Shown here: positions 1-11,830 of the stretch, one piece after another
How the letters are laid out: every line of letters starts with the position of its first letter
Numbering within the stretch: position 1 is the first letter of the stretch
From: Triplophysa rosa
Taxonomy: Eukaryota > Chordata > Actinopteri > Cypriniformes > Nemacheilidae
DNA length: 64,000 nucleotides
Direction: 5' to 3'
Assembly: GCF_024868665.1 (NCBI RefSeq)
Contig: NC_079891.1
Span: forward strand, 24,962,103 to 25,026,102
Notes under the pieces: generated by a model
What the model was told of the DNA's origin: nothing
Seen by the model: the letters and a program-made list of their open reading frames with translations, nothing else
Databases searched by the model: none
Made by a program: the position numbers and the translations under genes

Positions 1-602
1 GAGACAGCTGGATAAATGGCAGCAAAAGTGACGCCAGATGATGAGGTGGGAGGGCATCGCGAGGTTGAGGAGGAAACATGCATGTCGGCTGGAGGGAGGT
101 GGACTGAACCCCAGTGGGGGGCTCAACTGGTGGGCTCTGTGATTAAGACTTCTGCCAGACAGGTGATAATTAAGAAGTCAGACTGAACAAGAACGTCGAC
201 ACAGAGAATAATGAAGCTCAAATCCGCCTGACTGAACAGCTGAAGGAGAGAAATGATAGAGGAGGAAAAAGAGAAAAATAGAAAAAAGGAGAGAAAGAAA
301 TAACAAAAGAAATAGATAAAAATACAAAAATAGAAAAAAATTTGATGAGGAAAGAAGAGGAGAAAAAGAGAAAGACTGAAAAATAAAGATAGAAAGTGAT
401 CAATCACAGAAAATGATAAAAAGAAGAGATATAGAAACAAACATAGAGGGAGAGATAGAAATAGAAAAAAGAAAGATATAAAAGAACACCTCCATGCATG
501 AGTCTAAAGAAACCTAAATTACATGTCTGCTTAATAAACCAGCCCTACTCCAGAAGAAACTGAAGATGAGCGTTCATGTCATGAATTCCCGTGTGTACTC
601 AC
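1..602. other. nsmf intron, purine-rich
   Basis: This stretch lies inside the nsmf intron that follows exon 4. I see no exon in it. Positions about 240-480 are nearly all A and G on the plus strand, with short GAAA and GGAGA repeats, so the minus transcript carries a long pyrimidine tract. Reading frames on the minus strand here are Phe, Leu and Ser runs caused by that composition. Confidence 0.6.
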
Positions 603-675
603 GCTTGCATCGTGGTGGTCGCAGTCTGGAAGCTGAACATGTTCTCTTTAGGGAACCAACTGTTGGAGTGATCCT
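603..675 (-). CDS. nsmf: nsmf coding exon 4
   Basis: This 73-nt exon has acceptor TTTGTTTGCAG and donor GTGAGT. It encodes EDHSNS followed by WFPKENMFSFQTATTTMQ and leaves two bases into an Ala codon. The second part is almost identical to the human segment. The first six residues replace the human DDIPIRT-type sequence and are the least conserved part of the join. The following exon (VFRGYAERK in human) is not present between 1 and 602, so the gene continues past the left edge. Confidence 0.88.
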
Positions 676-3600
676 CTGCAAACAAACAGAGTTGAAAAAG
701 ATATTTAACCTGCATTGTGTGAATCCCACGATGAGTAAACTAAACAAACAACCATTCACACAAAAGAAAGGTGTAATTCTCCTCACCTCTGTCCTCAGAA
801 GAAACTCTGTCCTCACTGTACATCCTCTCAAGCTTCTTATGATGTCTGCCACCATCAAGAGGTGAGGTCTCCAGGTCCAGGGAACGTTGGCTCTGGCAGT
901 GTGGCCGAATGCAGGCCACGCAATCTGGGGTGCAGTCCTCCCTTGACCTGCTCCTCCTAGATCCCCAATCCCGGATGTTATGTGCACTCCCTGAGCTCTG
1001 CAATGGTTGCGTCGGAGGAGCGTGGCCGCAGTGATGCTGGTGGGTGTGGCTACTGTTTCCACCATGATGGCTTCCTCGATGATGGCTGCCACGTGAAGCA
1101 TTGGCTCGCTGTGGCTCTGTGGTCCTTTTTAGCACCTCCAGTTCCAAGCTCTCCTCGCTTGCCTGACCACCGAGCATATCTCGCTCTCTGGTAATAGTGT
1201 AGACACGAGCTGGTTTCAAAGAGTTCTCTATGCACCTGTGATGCTTCTGGTCCTCAGAAGAGAGATTGTGTTCTACAGAAAGACGCCGTTTGGATGTTGT
1301 GGGAAGAGGAGCAGACTGGCTGCCTGGCTGAAGCTCTTCTTGACTGGGCTTGACTATGAGAGTGTGATGGTAGTACGGCTGGAGGCTATCGTTGTTGTTT
1401 AGTCGGCTGAGGTCTGGAGAGTCCGTGTCTTGAGCAATGAATGTGTCAGATAGCAAATGGTCTGGAGAAGAAGAGTGGGAGAGACAGAAAGGAACAAGGA
1501 AAAACACATTGTTCTTAGTACAGTGTATTCATTGTGGCTTGGCTACAGGGAGTAAGCTGCCAATGAAGCTCTTTTCTTATGACCAATTAAATAAAGCCAG
1601 CCTGTGAAGGTCTGGGGTGGAGGAGAGCAAAACTAAGATGGCTGAGTGAGTGGTCCGATGTGGAATTAATGTCAAATGGCGACTTTTTGGACAGTGGCCT
1701 ACTGGGAAGAAAAAAGAAGTGAAATGGAGGTGAAATGGACCTAACCTGATCTGTTGCGGTTCTCAGGGTGCGTATGAGAAAGGTATTCTCCAAATGCACG
1801 GGCTGCTCTGCAGAGAGACAAACAGAAAATCAAATCAAAAATTTTGAAACAGTAAAAAACTGTAAAATACAGATTTTTCACATCTTTTTGAAATACGGTA
1901 AAAATGTCAAATTACAGAAAAAAGAAATTATCAAGAAAAACATGAAAAACATAATTTTACGTGAAAACAAATGTAAGAAATTTTTCTGCCGCCCCAGCTG
2001 CCAATTTTATTTAATTTTTAAGGGATTTTTGTTTTACAGTGTAGATATTCACGCAACTTTCGAGGGGTTTCCAGGTTTCATTCCCTGTGGTGGAGCATTC
2101 ATTTACAGATTATTTATCTAACAAAAAAAATCCTAGACAGCTTGGGTGATTCATGCCTTCATATATAAATGTACAATAATGCTTTATAATTGGACCGCAT
2201 TTTTCAACTGAACACTATGTACTGCACAGTACGTGAGGTTTTTTCACTTTAACAGTATTCTCGCAACACGAAAACCTCACAAGCGAAAATGACAACACAT
2301 TAGTGTCAATGTCATAAGATATGGGCTGCGATTTAAATGGGGTAACCACGCCCTCTCTCAAATGCTATCAGGAAAAACAAGTCAAACATCCCATCCTATG
2401 ACTTCTAGTGGGTAATGAGGCGTAATGTCTGAAGTATAGTTCCCTTTTTACGCGTACATGAGGGACAGTGTACAGTGCGCGTGACGCATTTTCGTCATCG
2501 CGCATGTGCATTCCATTTCTTGCAGTAATTAGCTTAACCACCAGGTGGCAACCGTGTCCTGGGAGCATCGATTCAATGTAATAGAAGAAAAAAATCCCTG
2601 TAGGCCCGGAGAGGTATTGCAATATGTAGTAAAGCAAAGAATTAAATCTAGAAGCTTTCAGTGCAGGACATTCAGAGGGTGTCCAGCTGTGCTATGAGAA
2701 CACAACCCCCATAAGACTCCCTGTTGTAGAAAGGGAGGGTGTTATATCTCTGAGCGAACAGACGGGAGGATGATAGTGATCAGCCGGGAAGATGAGTTTG
2801 GAGAATAGGTTATAGAGGAGGATAAGGGAAAACAGCTTGTTGATGTGGTCAATAATAACAAGCTAAATTCAGAGAACGCACTGTACTAGATTACACTAGC
2901 AGACCTTTCTCTCGTCTAACCAAAAAAAACATTTTTAAGGATCTTTATGGAATGTGTGTGTGCTTCAAAAATGCAGCAGTTTGGTTTTTAGGTGGAAAAT
3001 AAAACAGATTCATTATCATTTCCAATAGTCTTTACAATCCGCATGAATGATTTATAGAAATAATTAACATAAAGAGCTGTCAAATTCCATTATGACTCTA
3101 CATAAGAACTGTGAAAAATATGAACAGTCATGTGTGGCCCACCAAGAATAGTCCTCATGCACCCTAACTGTCTGCATCCACTTTGAGAGTACACAAACTA
3201 GCATGAACAAATGACAGAAAATGTTTTGCTCACTTTGTCTTTAATTTAGTCCCAGCAAATGATAAAAAGACTTCCCACACAAGTTGTTCTAGTAGCATGC
3301 ACAAACCCTCTCTCTGCCTCACACACAAGACACGCAAAACACACACATTGTTAAATAAAACAGTAAAAACAAGTATGTCAATATACAGTGAGTTCTCTTT
3401 GCCTCCATCCTGTCTAAAAACGTGTATGCTACTCAAAAACCCCCAGATGAACTAAGCAAGCAAGCATCCCCACCAACACATCCCCACAGAGAAACACAAA
3501 CCCATAATCAGCATGCTGTGATTATGTGCGGTCTCCACACATCTCACGGGATGCTAGGAAATGGGATTAATGTGATGTTGGAGTAGCCGTGCTTTCTCCA

Positions 3601-3731
3601 ACGACACGCTGAATAATTAAATACTAGCCAGCACGTGCGTTTTGCTCTCTCTCCTCACTTAACAAACTCTTACAACAGATGGGAAGACTGATTCACAGTG
3701 GAATCATCCCATCACGGGCGTATCATTCACA

Positions 3732-3770
<39 letters not shown>

Positions 3771-6700
3771 TCTCTCTCTCTGCAGTGACGGGTCAATCAA
3801 AATCATATGAGTTGCAGGGAATGAAATGCGAATGCATACGCCCGTAATAGGTAAAGGATGTGAGGAGGGGAGTGATACATCACCTCACATCTGACCTTTA
3901 GGGTGAATCAGTGAACCTCAAACCCTCTGAGATTGCTTTGTTTCTTTGGCTTGCCTTTTTGAAATTTAGTTCTGCAAGAATAGCTTCGGCATAAGTGCAG
4001 GCGCAAGAAATGACCCCAAATTATCATGAGGATGGCTTACTGTTCTTTTCTTTAACTAGAAATCGCAGACTCAGATGAAAAACAACCAAAAGCTGCTCAG
4101 TCAGAATAAATTACAACATGAATAAAACATAACGAGAGCCACTGAAGGGTATTGGAGGGCCAAATCTCTCTCTCACTCTATTAATTGTCAAATTTCTCGA
4201 TATGGTTGTTTTTCAAAAAATATTGTCTAAGCATCTGTACACATTCACATTTACATACACGAAAGGGAAACCAAGGAAAATATAAAGATATTAGGGCTGT
4301 CAAACAATTAATCGTGATTAATCAGAATAATAATGTGTTTACATAATATGTCTGTGTACTGTGCTTGTTCATTTTGTATTTATAAACACATACACATACA
4401 CATACAGTACATGTACATATACATATCTAGGAAATATTTACATGTATTTATTTATATTTAAGAATTTGAATTAGATATAAATGTTTATACATTTTTATAT
4501 TTTTCTTAAACATATGCATGTATGTTTTCATAAATACAAATATAATATGCACAGTACACAGACATACTGTATATTACTGTATGTAAACACAAGCTTTTAT
4601 TCTGGAAGCGATTAATCGCGATGAATCGTTTGACAGCCCTAAAAAATAAGACTCTTACTGTATTTTAAGATGCTGATGCTATTACGTGGCATGCAGTAGA
4701 ATAGATTAAAATAAACTCTGCACAAAACAAATAAATTTGTCAGTTTGAGGATACATGTATGCATCAAGGAGCATCTCACATGTTTTCAGCCATGTGACAA
4801 AATAGAAGGGGGAAGGGTAAGAAAGATTGAAGAAACGCAGAAGAGCAGGACGAGGCAAGAGTGGCACAGATAAGGTAAAGAACTGAACAGAGAGTGTGTG
4901 AATGGAGAGAACCATATTAAACATACAGTATTACTTAAATCAGATGCTTTAACCATGCTGTGGACTGCTGGATAAGAGGCGGATAGAGTGACTAAGAAGA
5001 ACAGTTCAACATAGAGACACAGATGCAAAAACAATACACATAAAACGCTTTCCTGTAGATCAACAAGTAGTGCAGGTACATAGTGCTGGTAACGTCAAGG
5101 TCATTGGTTTGATTCTCAGAGAATTTCCATACTGATAGGATGTAAAGTCATTTTCGATAAACCGTCTGCCAAATGTATACAGTAAATATAAAACAAACTT
5201 GGTCACAAATACACACAGATTGAAAACAGACTATCCCCAAAGAGTAAGAGACAGGAGATGCGCACATGATGTTTCTACCCTACAGCTATTTTTCATACAC
5301 TGCTGTTTTCGTGTCTGTCCACACACATTCAAAAGGAGCGCAAGTGCTTTTGCCTTGGGTGACTCTGACTTCAGCAGACTCACGCTAATTTAGTAAAAAG
5401 CCAACACAATTTGTACCCGAGTGGCTCAGCGTGCATTAAGCCGACCACTGTATGTGAGACGTGACCCTTCCTCCAGCATTCTTTTTCTCATCCTCCTCTT
5501 CACAATCTCAAGCTGAACTTGAACACTTTGTGTCTCTTTGCCGATTTGATTTTAGTTTATACTCTTCAATCTTTCATCTCACACGGTTCCTGCGGCCAGC
5601 TGAGAGTTTTTGTCATTGACAGCTATACGGTTGGATTTATGCAGGCTTCTAGTGTGAACTAAACAATGAGTCACAGTCATCGTTGAAAATTCTCAACATC
5701 TGCCATTGGCATTCAGCTTTTAAAATCTCCTCATTATTCACTTATTAACACTTAAAAGAGACTTGCAAGTCTCTAAACACACTGCACTATAGCAAACGCT
5801 TCAAAATATTTTCGACCAAAATCTTTAAGGGATCAAAATCTGATCCATTTTTGGGAACTTTCAGAACTCAAACACACTCCCCAAATTTTTAGAGTTCAGC
5901 AACTTGGCCTGTTTAGCTAGAGTGCTATAAATAGAGAAGCAGGAGAGATACTACTACTATTCATCACCACCAGGAGGATATAGTACATTATTCCAGATGG
6001 TCTATAACTAATGTGGGGGATGTTTGCCAAATGTTGTGCTGTTCCCAGGTGTGGGCTAACATCTCTGCCTTTGTATAGCTTTCCAAATGATCCCTATGTT
6101 GTATTTAATAAGGTCTCACATCACTCCGACCTTCACAGTTTGTGCTGCACATTTCAGCACCGGGTGTTTTGTGAATTTGTAAAGCAGGGTTTTATATCGC
6201 AAGTAAGCTTTGTAAAATGTCTTTGTTGGATTGAACACAGAGAAAGACACGTGGACGGATGCTTATAACCAAAGAGAACCCCATTGACCATAGTAGGAAA
6301 AATGACAATGTTAGTCAAAAGTGTTTCCTGTCCTACACTCTTGAAAATATCTTCTTTTGTGCTCAACAGAACAAAAAATATAAAAAGAAAATGTTCCTAC
6401 TATGGTAGTTAATGGGGTCCAAGAACTGTTTGGTTACAAGCATTCTTCTAAATTACTTTCTCTGTGTTCATCAGGAAAAAAAATTATACACATTTGGAAC
6501 TACTCGAAGGTGTGTAAATGATAACAGAATTTGTATTTTTGGGTGAACGATCCCTTTAAGCATTGTTGACTGTGATTGAATAGACAATAATGACATTAGT
6601 ATCTTAAAGGTACAGTAACAAAAAATGAATAAAAAGCACAGACAGACCAACATCACATCATGTCGTTTCACAGAGCCAACACATACGTGGTTTCACATAA

Positions 6701-9244
6701 TCTGGGCCTCCCTCCAGTACAACTGCAGGTGGTCTCATCTTCCAATTAGACCATTTACAGATCAGACTGTGAAACAGTGAGGCAGCTCATAGACCTACAC
6801 AGTATAGCTTACTGCACAATTTTAATTGGCTTGGTCTGTCATTGCAGCCTGGTTCTCACTTTCTCTTCTTGTCCATAAATGAGGGGAAACTTTAAGGCTG
6901 AAAGTGCAGAGTAACAGAGTCCTTAAGTCAACAGCCATTAACAGGTCACTGTTCTACTCGCTTTTATCTCATTACTGTACGTCTTTAATATGACCTTGTT
7001 ACACCTAAGCTTAATAAACACGATAATACTATGATCTTGAGTATGTTATTGTAACTGTAAAATGAAAAAAAAACAATTTAGATGCTAAATAACAATTAAG
7101 ATTACAAAATGCCTTTTATGGTCATATATTTCTAATAATCTGTTTCTGGAATGTTCTATTGTTTTCTGTCCTGTTGATACATTTAAAAATTAGTCTTGTG
7201 TATTTTTTCATAATAATTAGCACTATAACCTATTTCTTTTGCATGTGAGAATGTGAAGTTTATCTCTTGCTACCTGATTTTTAAGGATAGGGAGATGAAT
7301 CGCATCTCCAGATATATCGCTAGTTCAAAAGTTCAGGTGCCATGATGAATAAAGCATGCATGCAGAAGAACACTGTATACAAATGCGTAGCCTATAAACA
7401 TTACACTTTTGGAGGAGCTGTGGTTCTGAGTCAATACTCATAAGTAGATTTTGCTTCTCTCATCAGACGAAGGTATAAACGAGACTTTCTATATGGTTGA
7501 TGAAAACATTTTATGCAGAATAGATTCCAAATTGCACTCAACCTTGATTAAAAAATTTGCATTTCATCTTATCATCCCTCCAATCTTACTTTACAAGTTG
7601 GAAATGTGAAATGCATCTAGACCCACTAACTTCCTCTATTGAACGTTAGGCCCGAGGAGGGAATTGAGTAAAATTTTGTTCTGTGAATTTAAATGACAGC
7701 ACAGAGTACATCAACTTGAAGTCAGCTCAAGCCATTTCAAGCTCCCCTGAGGTCTATGTAGTACAGTCTGGACTATATCTAAACGTAAATGCATCTTACA
7801 CAACCATGACCCACCTGAGAGAACTATTACGACTAGGTTACATCAGCAGCAGTTGGAGAGGACACTAACTACATGAAGCATTTTTCATGTCCAGAGTTTG
7901 TTTCACTGTCAGTTCAACTGAAAATTAATTAACTCTGAATTGTCAAGCATCACCCAGATAAACAGATGAATTATAAAGGTTGGATGTGTAAGAAGTCACA
8001 TTTGTCCACAAATTTTCACTGTTGTGCTGATTGGTCTAAAGTATGATGTAATTGTGGAAAATTGGTTGTTATCATGTGTTTAACTTCTTAAAGGTCATTG
8101 CATTTGGTGTGGGTGAAATGAATCAGTGAGTGAGTGTGATCTGAGTGTGTGAATGACACTGACCGACTTAACAAATGATCTGATAAGCCAGTGATTGCTG
8201 ATATGATTGAATAAGTGAGAATAATGTTATTGAAAAAGTGAGTGAGAAAAGGGAGTGCATGAGAGTTGCGATCTAAATAAATTAGTGAGGGAGTCACTTA
8301 AGTGAGTTAACAGAATGACAGGTCACTGCCAACCTGCCAAGTGCCAAAGTACACAAGCAGGTAGAGAGTGTAACGGAATATTTCAGACACCAACATTATT
8401 TCAGATCACCTGAGACTTGGATATTCACTTTAATTTGTGCTGCATGCACTAAATGTGTAAAAGGTTTGTCATTTATGTTCACCTTTAAAACAGTATTGGG
8501 AGAGTGGAACAAGGGAGTGTAAATGCTATGTCCAATTCCAAAGCCCATTTCCTGGTAAAACACAAGGGTAGATTAGCTACGCGAGAAAGATCGCGAGAGG
8601 AGGCTGTAAACATCCAAACAAATCGTCAGCGCACACACAAGAGTTTGGATGTAAACTAAAAAAATGGAAGGTAAACAAAAACTCAACTGATACCAAAATA
8701 AAACCCCAAAATGATATTTAAAAGTGTTGATTGTGAATTGAATATTTTAGGCTGAAAATGCATGCGTAACACAACTGTTGCCAATCACAAAATCCTTAAA
8801 ATAGACTTATATAAATTATAATAATACACAGAAAATCTTCTCAATATCCTCTTGAGAGACGAATTAAGATTTCAACACAGTATGGGGACAAACAGTGCAA
8901 ATCCGATTTTTGGGCATTTCTTATTTTAGGTAGTTTTTAGCCAAAGCGATTAAATAAAATATTTTGCATGCATTTTTTTGCCGTATTTTACATAGTCGCA
9001 TCTCTGAAAGGTTGTGTTTTGATCAGACATTTACATTCAACTAAAGGTTAAACGAAGAGTGAGATATGGTAACATTTCTGTTAGTTCCGTTTAGTTTTGG
9101 ACCGCAACATCACACAATCTATTATGGCAGCATGCTGTATGATACGCAGCCGTTCTGTGCTGCAGAGACTCACCTAACTTTTGCGGCAACAGAAGAAATG
9201 GCATCGTTCCTTAAATTCTTCTTCTTGGACACGGCAGTTCCCAT
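603..9244 (-). CDS. nsmf: nsmf, 5' part: NMDA receptor synaptonuclear signalling factor (Jacob/NELF)
   Basis: This is the 5' part of a gene whose product carries signals from synaptic NMDA receptors to the nucleus in neurons and is also known as a factor in migration of GnRH neurons. Four coding exons can be joined on the minus strand: 9174-9244, 1746-1807, 787-1461 and 603-675, together 881 nt or about 293 codons. All four have GT-AG borders and the phases close (2, 1, 1, 2). Landmarks shared with the human protein, as I remember it, are the Met-Gly start, SSVAAKVRAARAFGEYLS, HPENRN, DHLL, RVYTI, KKLERMYS and WFPKENMFSFQTATTTMQA, in that order. The IQ-like region, nuclear localisation signal and C-terminal half, which follow in the human protein, must lie left of position 1. 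Intron 1 spans about 7.4 kb. The family identification is strong; expression and function here are inferred. Confidence 0.9.
787..1461 (-). CDS. nsmf: nsmf coding exon 3 (large disordered exon)
   Basis: This 675-nt exon (phase 1 to phase 1) has acceptor CTTCTTCTCCAG and donor GTGAGG. It encodes about 225 residues starting DHLLSDTF and ending KKLERMYSEDRVSSEDR. The middle is rich in Ser, Arg and His and looks disordered; a stretch near 1010-1060 alternates Gly, Ser and His. Conserved islands are KRRLSVE, ARVYTI, SLELEVLKR and KKLERMYS. The human protein has the same islands in the same order but is shorter between them. Serines in this part of the mammalian protein are regulatory phosphorylation sites; which of the fish serines correspond cannot be decided here. 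Confidence 0.9.
1746..1807 (-). CDS. nsmf: nsmf coding exon 2
   Basis: This 62-nt exon has acceptor CTCTCTGCAG before position 1807 and donor GTTAGG after position 1746. It encodes AARAFGEYLSHTHPENRNRS. It enters with the third base of an Arg codon and leaves one base into an Asp codon, so it joins exons 1 and 3 exactly. It is too short to appear as an open reading frame of its own and was found from the match to the human AARAFGEYLS..HPENRN segment. Confidence 0.9.
1826..2048. repeat. AT-rich palindromic repeat
   Basis: The sequence alternates runs such as AAAAACTGTAAAATACAG and its near complement towards the right end (TTTTACAGTGTAG). It resembles a fish MITE rich in TTTTACGG/CCGTAAAA words and with a central CAGCTGCC. 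No target duplication could be confirmed, and the boundaries are approximate. Confidence 0.5.
3735..3782. repeat. (CT)n microsatellite
   Basis: About 24 CT units with one interruption (CA). This is a simple repeat in nsmf intron 1. Confidence 0.95.
4292..4641. mobile_element. hAT-like MITE with TAGGGCTGTCAAAC inverted ends
   Basis: The left end TAGGGCTGTCAAAC(A/G)ATT is repeated inverted at the right end, and the next bases (ATTAATCGTGATTAATC against GATTAATCGC) continue the match. Internal arms also pair: TGTGTACTGTGC near 4353 and GCACAGTACACAGACATA near 4550. The flanking octamers are AAAGATAT and AAAAATAA (six of eight equal), compatible with a decayed 8-bp target duplication as made by hAT elements. 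It has no coding capacity. Confidence 0.8.
5048..5190 (+). mobile_element. tRNA-derived SINE
   Basis: The left part reads CTTTCCTGTAGATCAACAAG and contains a degenerate A box, followed by a B box-like GGTTTGATTCTC. The right part ends with the TAAACCGTCTGCCAAATG tail seen in other SINEs and LINE ends of this window. It is the same family as the copies at 36885 and 63337, here on the plus strand. Confidence 0.75.
6205..6562. mobile_element. MITE of the TTCACCC/GGGTGAA family, 5'-truncated
   Basis: It contains the family landmarks AACACAGAGAAAGA, CCATTGACCATAGTAGGAA and a right end TTTTGGGTGAACGATCCCTTTAA. The outer left arm present in full copies (for example 46970-47393) is missing. Confidence 0.7.
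9174..9244 (-). CDS. nsmf: nsmf coding exon 1 (myristoylation start)
   Basis: The ATG is at 9244-9242 and the donor GTGAGT follows position 9174. The exon encodes MGTAVSKKKNLRNDAISSVA followed by AKVR, split in the last codon (phase 2). Gly at position 2 and Ser at position 6 fit an N-myristoylation signal, which the mammalian protein uses to attach to membranes. The lysine cluster just after it would strengthen membrane binding. The 5' UTR and promoter must lie to the right, towards the CT repeat at 9503-9533. The start was chosen because the first residues match the mammalian N-terminus and the phase matches exon 2. Confidence 0.88.
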
Positions 9245-9499
9245 GCTTTAATGGAAACGACCGAGGTGTAAAAACAGCTCATTCCACTCGTCGCATCTAT
9301 AATGGAGGAGAGAAATGCACAACGCAAACGAATCATCCGCAGAATGGCCTCTCTTCTCCTTGATTCAAACTGCTCCGTGAGCTGCTCATGTTTAGGAATG
9401 AGAGGTCCAGCATAATGTTACTACATGAAGTGTGCGGTCCGGTCTGTCGTGAGCTGAGTTTCAGAGAGCGCACTGCCAGTATGTGCCCGTGAGTGCCAC

Positions 9500-9502
<3 letters not shown>

Positions 9503-9537
<35 letters not shown>

Positions 9538-9564
9538 ACTCACTCTCTCACACGCACACGCACG
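9503..9564. repeat. (CT)n followed by CACT/CACG simple repeat
   Basis: About 15 CT units run into CACTCACTCACTCTCTCACACGCACACG. It lies 260 bp upstream of the nsmf start codon, so on the transcribed strand it is a GA tract in the probable promoter or 5' UTR. Confidence 0.9.
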
Positions 9565-10465
9565 TACTTATTATTGATTGATTCGCAATTATACGGAAAC
9601 ATGACATAAAAGGAAAAAGGTTTGTCCTTCTGTGTTGCCCTTTTATATCAGGCTTGGAAAATATAACAAAATAAATGTATATTATAAAATATAAATAACA
9701 TATTTCATATTAGGCTACAGTTTTTCTCGATTGATTAAACACATTTATGAAATTATGCATCCTTTTCTTGACACTCGAAACACAAATCCATAACTTCTCA
9801 CCCAATTCCCCAAACATCCTATTTTCAGGTCAAAATGAAGCTCTCTTCTCAAAACCATTCAAACTTGCTGAAAAACCAAAATATGGCTCTGCACTTTTGG
9901 CCCAATTTCGTAAAAGTATTCCGAATTTTCTGCAAAAATACGGAACAGGTAAAAAAGGCTACAAATACAAATTTGTAAACTTGATAATCACAAATTTGAG
10001 GGTGTACACGTGCTACAGTTCACTAGATACAGAATAGTGAAATTTCTCTCATGTAAAGTGTGTACTGTAATTATACCGTATGTTTACTGTAAGTAGTATA
10101 AAGCCCAATAGATGATTCTAGGATGCACAATTACCTGCGCTCCTATTTATATTATCCTGATATTCTGATTGGTGTGTCATGAGTTTTGCTACTGAATGTT
10201 TACTGATGAATAAAAGTGTGCTATTTGAGTTTACATCTTGACACTTCAGTTCATTATTATGTGAATGTGTTTTCTGAATGAGAACATGGTTAAACCTTTG
10301 CAAAATGAGGCTGTATTTGTGTGGGGTTTGTACAAGTTGGTGTATTGTTCTGAGAATGTGTTTATAGTTGTCAGAAAATGGTGAATTGTTTTATGAATTG
10401 TGTTAGCAATCAAGAAAAACTGTAAATAAGGACTAGATATATATAGGCTATCTTTAAAAAAAATA

Positions 10466-10548
10466 GTCTCGGTTACGACTGTAACCTTTGTTCCCTGATG
10501 GAGGGAATGAGACGTTGTGTCGAGACAGAATGGGGTTTGAACTTGAGA
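10466..10548. repeat. Solo terminal repeat of a DIRS-like element
   Basis: The segment reads GTTCCCTGATGGAGGGAATG, ACGTTGTGTCGAGACAGAAT, GGGGTTTGAACTTGAGAACC. It is clearly related, word by word, to the terminus of the DIRS-like element at 25620-25692 read on the minus strand (GTTCCCTTTCTGTCGGTCTC, ATGTTGTGTCGAACCGACAG, ATGGGGTTCGTCTTGAGAAC). No coding part of such an element is next to it. Confidence 0.65.
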
Positions 10549-10740
10549 ACCAGGGCTGGGTTGGTAATCGGGCATACCGGGCATTTTCCCGGTGGGCCGA
10601 TGTACTTTTTGGGCCGAAACGGACGCATGGGCGGGTACTGATTAGAAGCGTGAATCGGGCACGTATGCACGGAACGCGAATGCAATTGCAAATCGGACAT
10701 GTATGCAGGAAAGGCAATGACAGCAGCACAACCAACCACT
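10549..10740. repeat. Repeat with CCGGGCATTTTCCCGGTGGGCC core
   Basis: The core contains a short inverted repeat (CCGGGCATTTTCCCGG). The text is GC-richer than its surroundings and resembles a dispersed repeat common in cyprinid genomes. The identification rests on memory and is tentative. A reading frame across it shows no protein family. Confidence 0.4.
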
Positions 10741-11450
10741 CCCATTTTGATTGGTTGTGTTTGAAAAAGGAAATCAATATACTTCCTGTCAGATTTTTGT
10801 GTCAAAGGTCGAGAATTAGTGTATGGTTTTGCCGAACGTGGTTCTGGTGTTTGAGTGTCAGGTTTCAGAAATTGTGTGACAAGTAAACATTTTGTGTGTA
10901 AGCAGTTGAAAAAACTGTAAACTCAGTTTTCTATTGTAAAACAAACTTTTTGCAAAACTCTAAACATAGGTCTCTACATCAGAGACAACATTTAAAACTA
11001 ATAGCACATGTGTTTCATTGGGAAAATACTGACATTAAAAATTCTACACTCCTTTGCAGAAGTGTGTGAAAACACTTCCAACTTTTTTGTTTACTTACTG
11101 TACATGTAGAAAGTGAGACAAAGATGATGATGAGAGGATGAAGACAGCATGCACAATATTTTTTTCACTATAGCAACAAGCATATTTGCTTACAGAATCT
11201 TCAAATGTAACTGTTACTGTTGATCCCTTAGTTAAACTCAATAAAAATACAATGTTTTCAGAATACAATATTTACCTCCCCCTTCTTTTCTGTTTATAGT
11301 GAAAATCTATACATATATACAGTGTGTATGTGCAAATGTAGTGCGAGTGCTATGACAAACTCCTGAACACTTCACAGCACACTGGAAAAAGACACAAGAG
11401 TGTTTTGCACTGTTCACATCTGTGTGTAGTTTGGTGTGTATGTGGCTAAT

Positions 11451-11520
11451 TATTTACATTTACATTTAGTCATTTAGCAGACGCTTTTATCCAAAGCGAC
11501 TTAAAAGTTGGGTAAACAAT
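11451..11520. repeat. LINE/SINE 3' tail fragment
   Basis: It contains the typical words ACATTTAGTCATTTAGCAGA and CGCTTTTATCCAAAGCGACT, the 3' tail shared by L2/CR1-like LINEs and tRNA SINEs of fish. It is in the reverse orientation and only the tail is present. Confidence 0.75.
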
Positions 11521-11602
11521 GGAAGCAATTGGGTTAACATTAGGAAAACAAAAAGCATAAGTGCAATAAAACATGTCTCACAAAGCCTACTACAGAGCTA
11601 AG

Positions 11603-11626
11603 TTTATATATATATATATATATATG
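11603..11626. repeat. (TA)n microsatellite
   Basis: About eleven TA units. Confidence 0.9.
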
Positions 11627-11696
11627 TATGTATAGATAGAGTAGAAAAGATATAGAAGTCAGAAATGATCGGTCAGGTGCTGACGGAAGAGATTCT

Positions 11697-11752
11697 TGTG
11701 TGTGTGTGTGCGTGTGTGTGTGTGTGTGTGGGGGGGTGGGGGTGCGTGTGTG

Positions 11753-11784
<32 letters not shown>

Positions 11785-11795
11785 TGTGTGTGTGT

Positions 11796-11830
<35 letters not shown>

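Larger units (their letters stand above)
1808..9173. other. nsmf intron 1 with repeats
   Basis: This 7.4-kb first intron contains no exon that I recognise. It holds an AT-rich palindromic repeat (about 1826-2048), a CT microsatellite (3735-3782), a hAT-like MITE (4292-4641), a tRNA-derived SINE (5048-5190) and a truncated copy of the TTCACCCAAAAATGAAAA-type MITE (about 6205-6562). The remaining sequence is AT-rich and without visible coding potential. Confidence 0.65.

Noticed and set aside
123..440. Minus-strand frame rich in Phe, Leu and Ser, like membrane segments
   Set aside because: It is the translation of a homopyrimidine tract in an nsmf intron.
5405..5470. GAGTGGCTCAGCGTGCATTA resembles the start of a Leu or Ser tRNA
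   Set aside because: No matching T arm and acceptor stem was found downstream.
10246..10886. Overlapping frames around 10.5 kb on both strands
   Set aside because: They run across the solo DIRS terminus and a second repeat; none resembles a protein.
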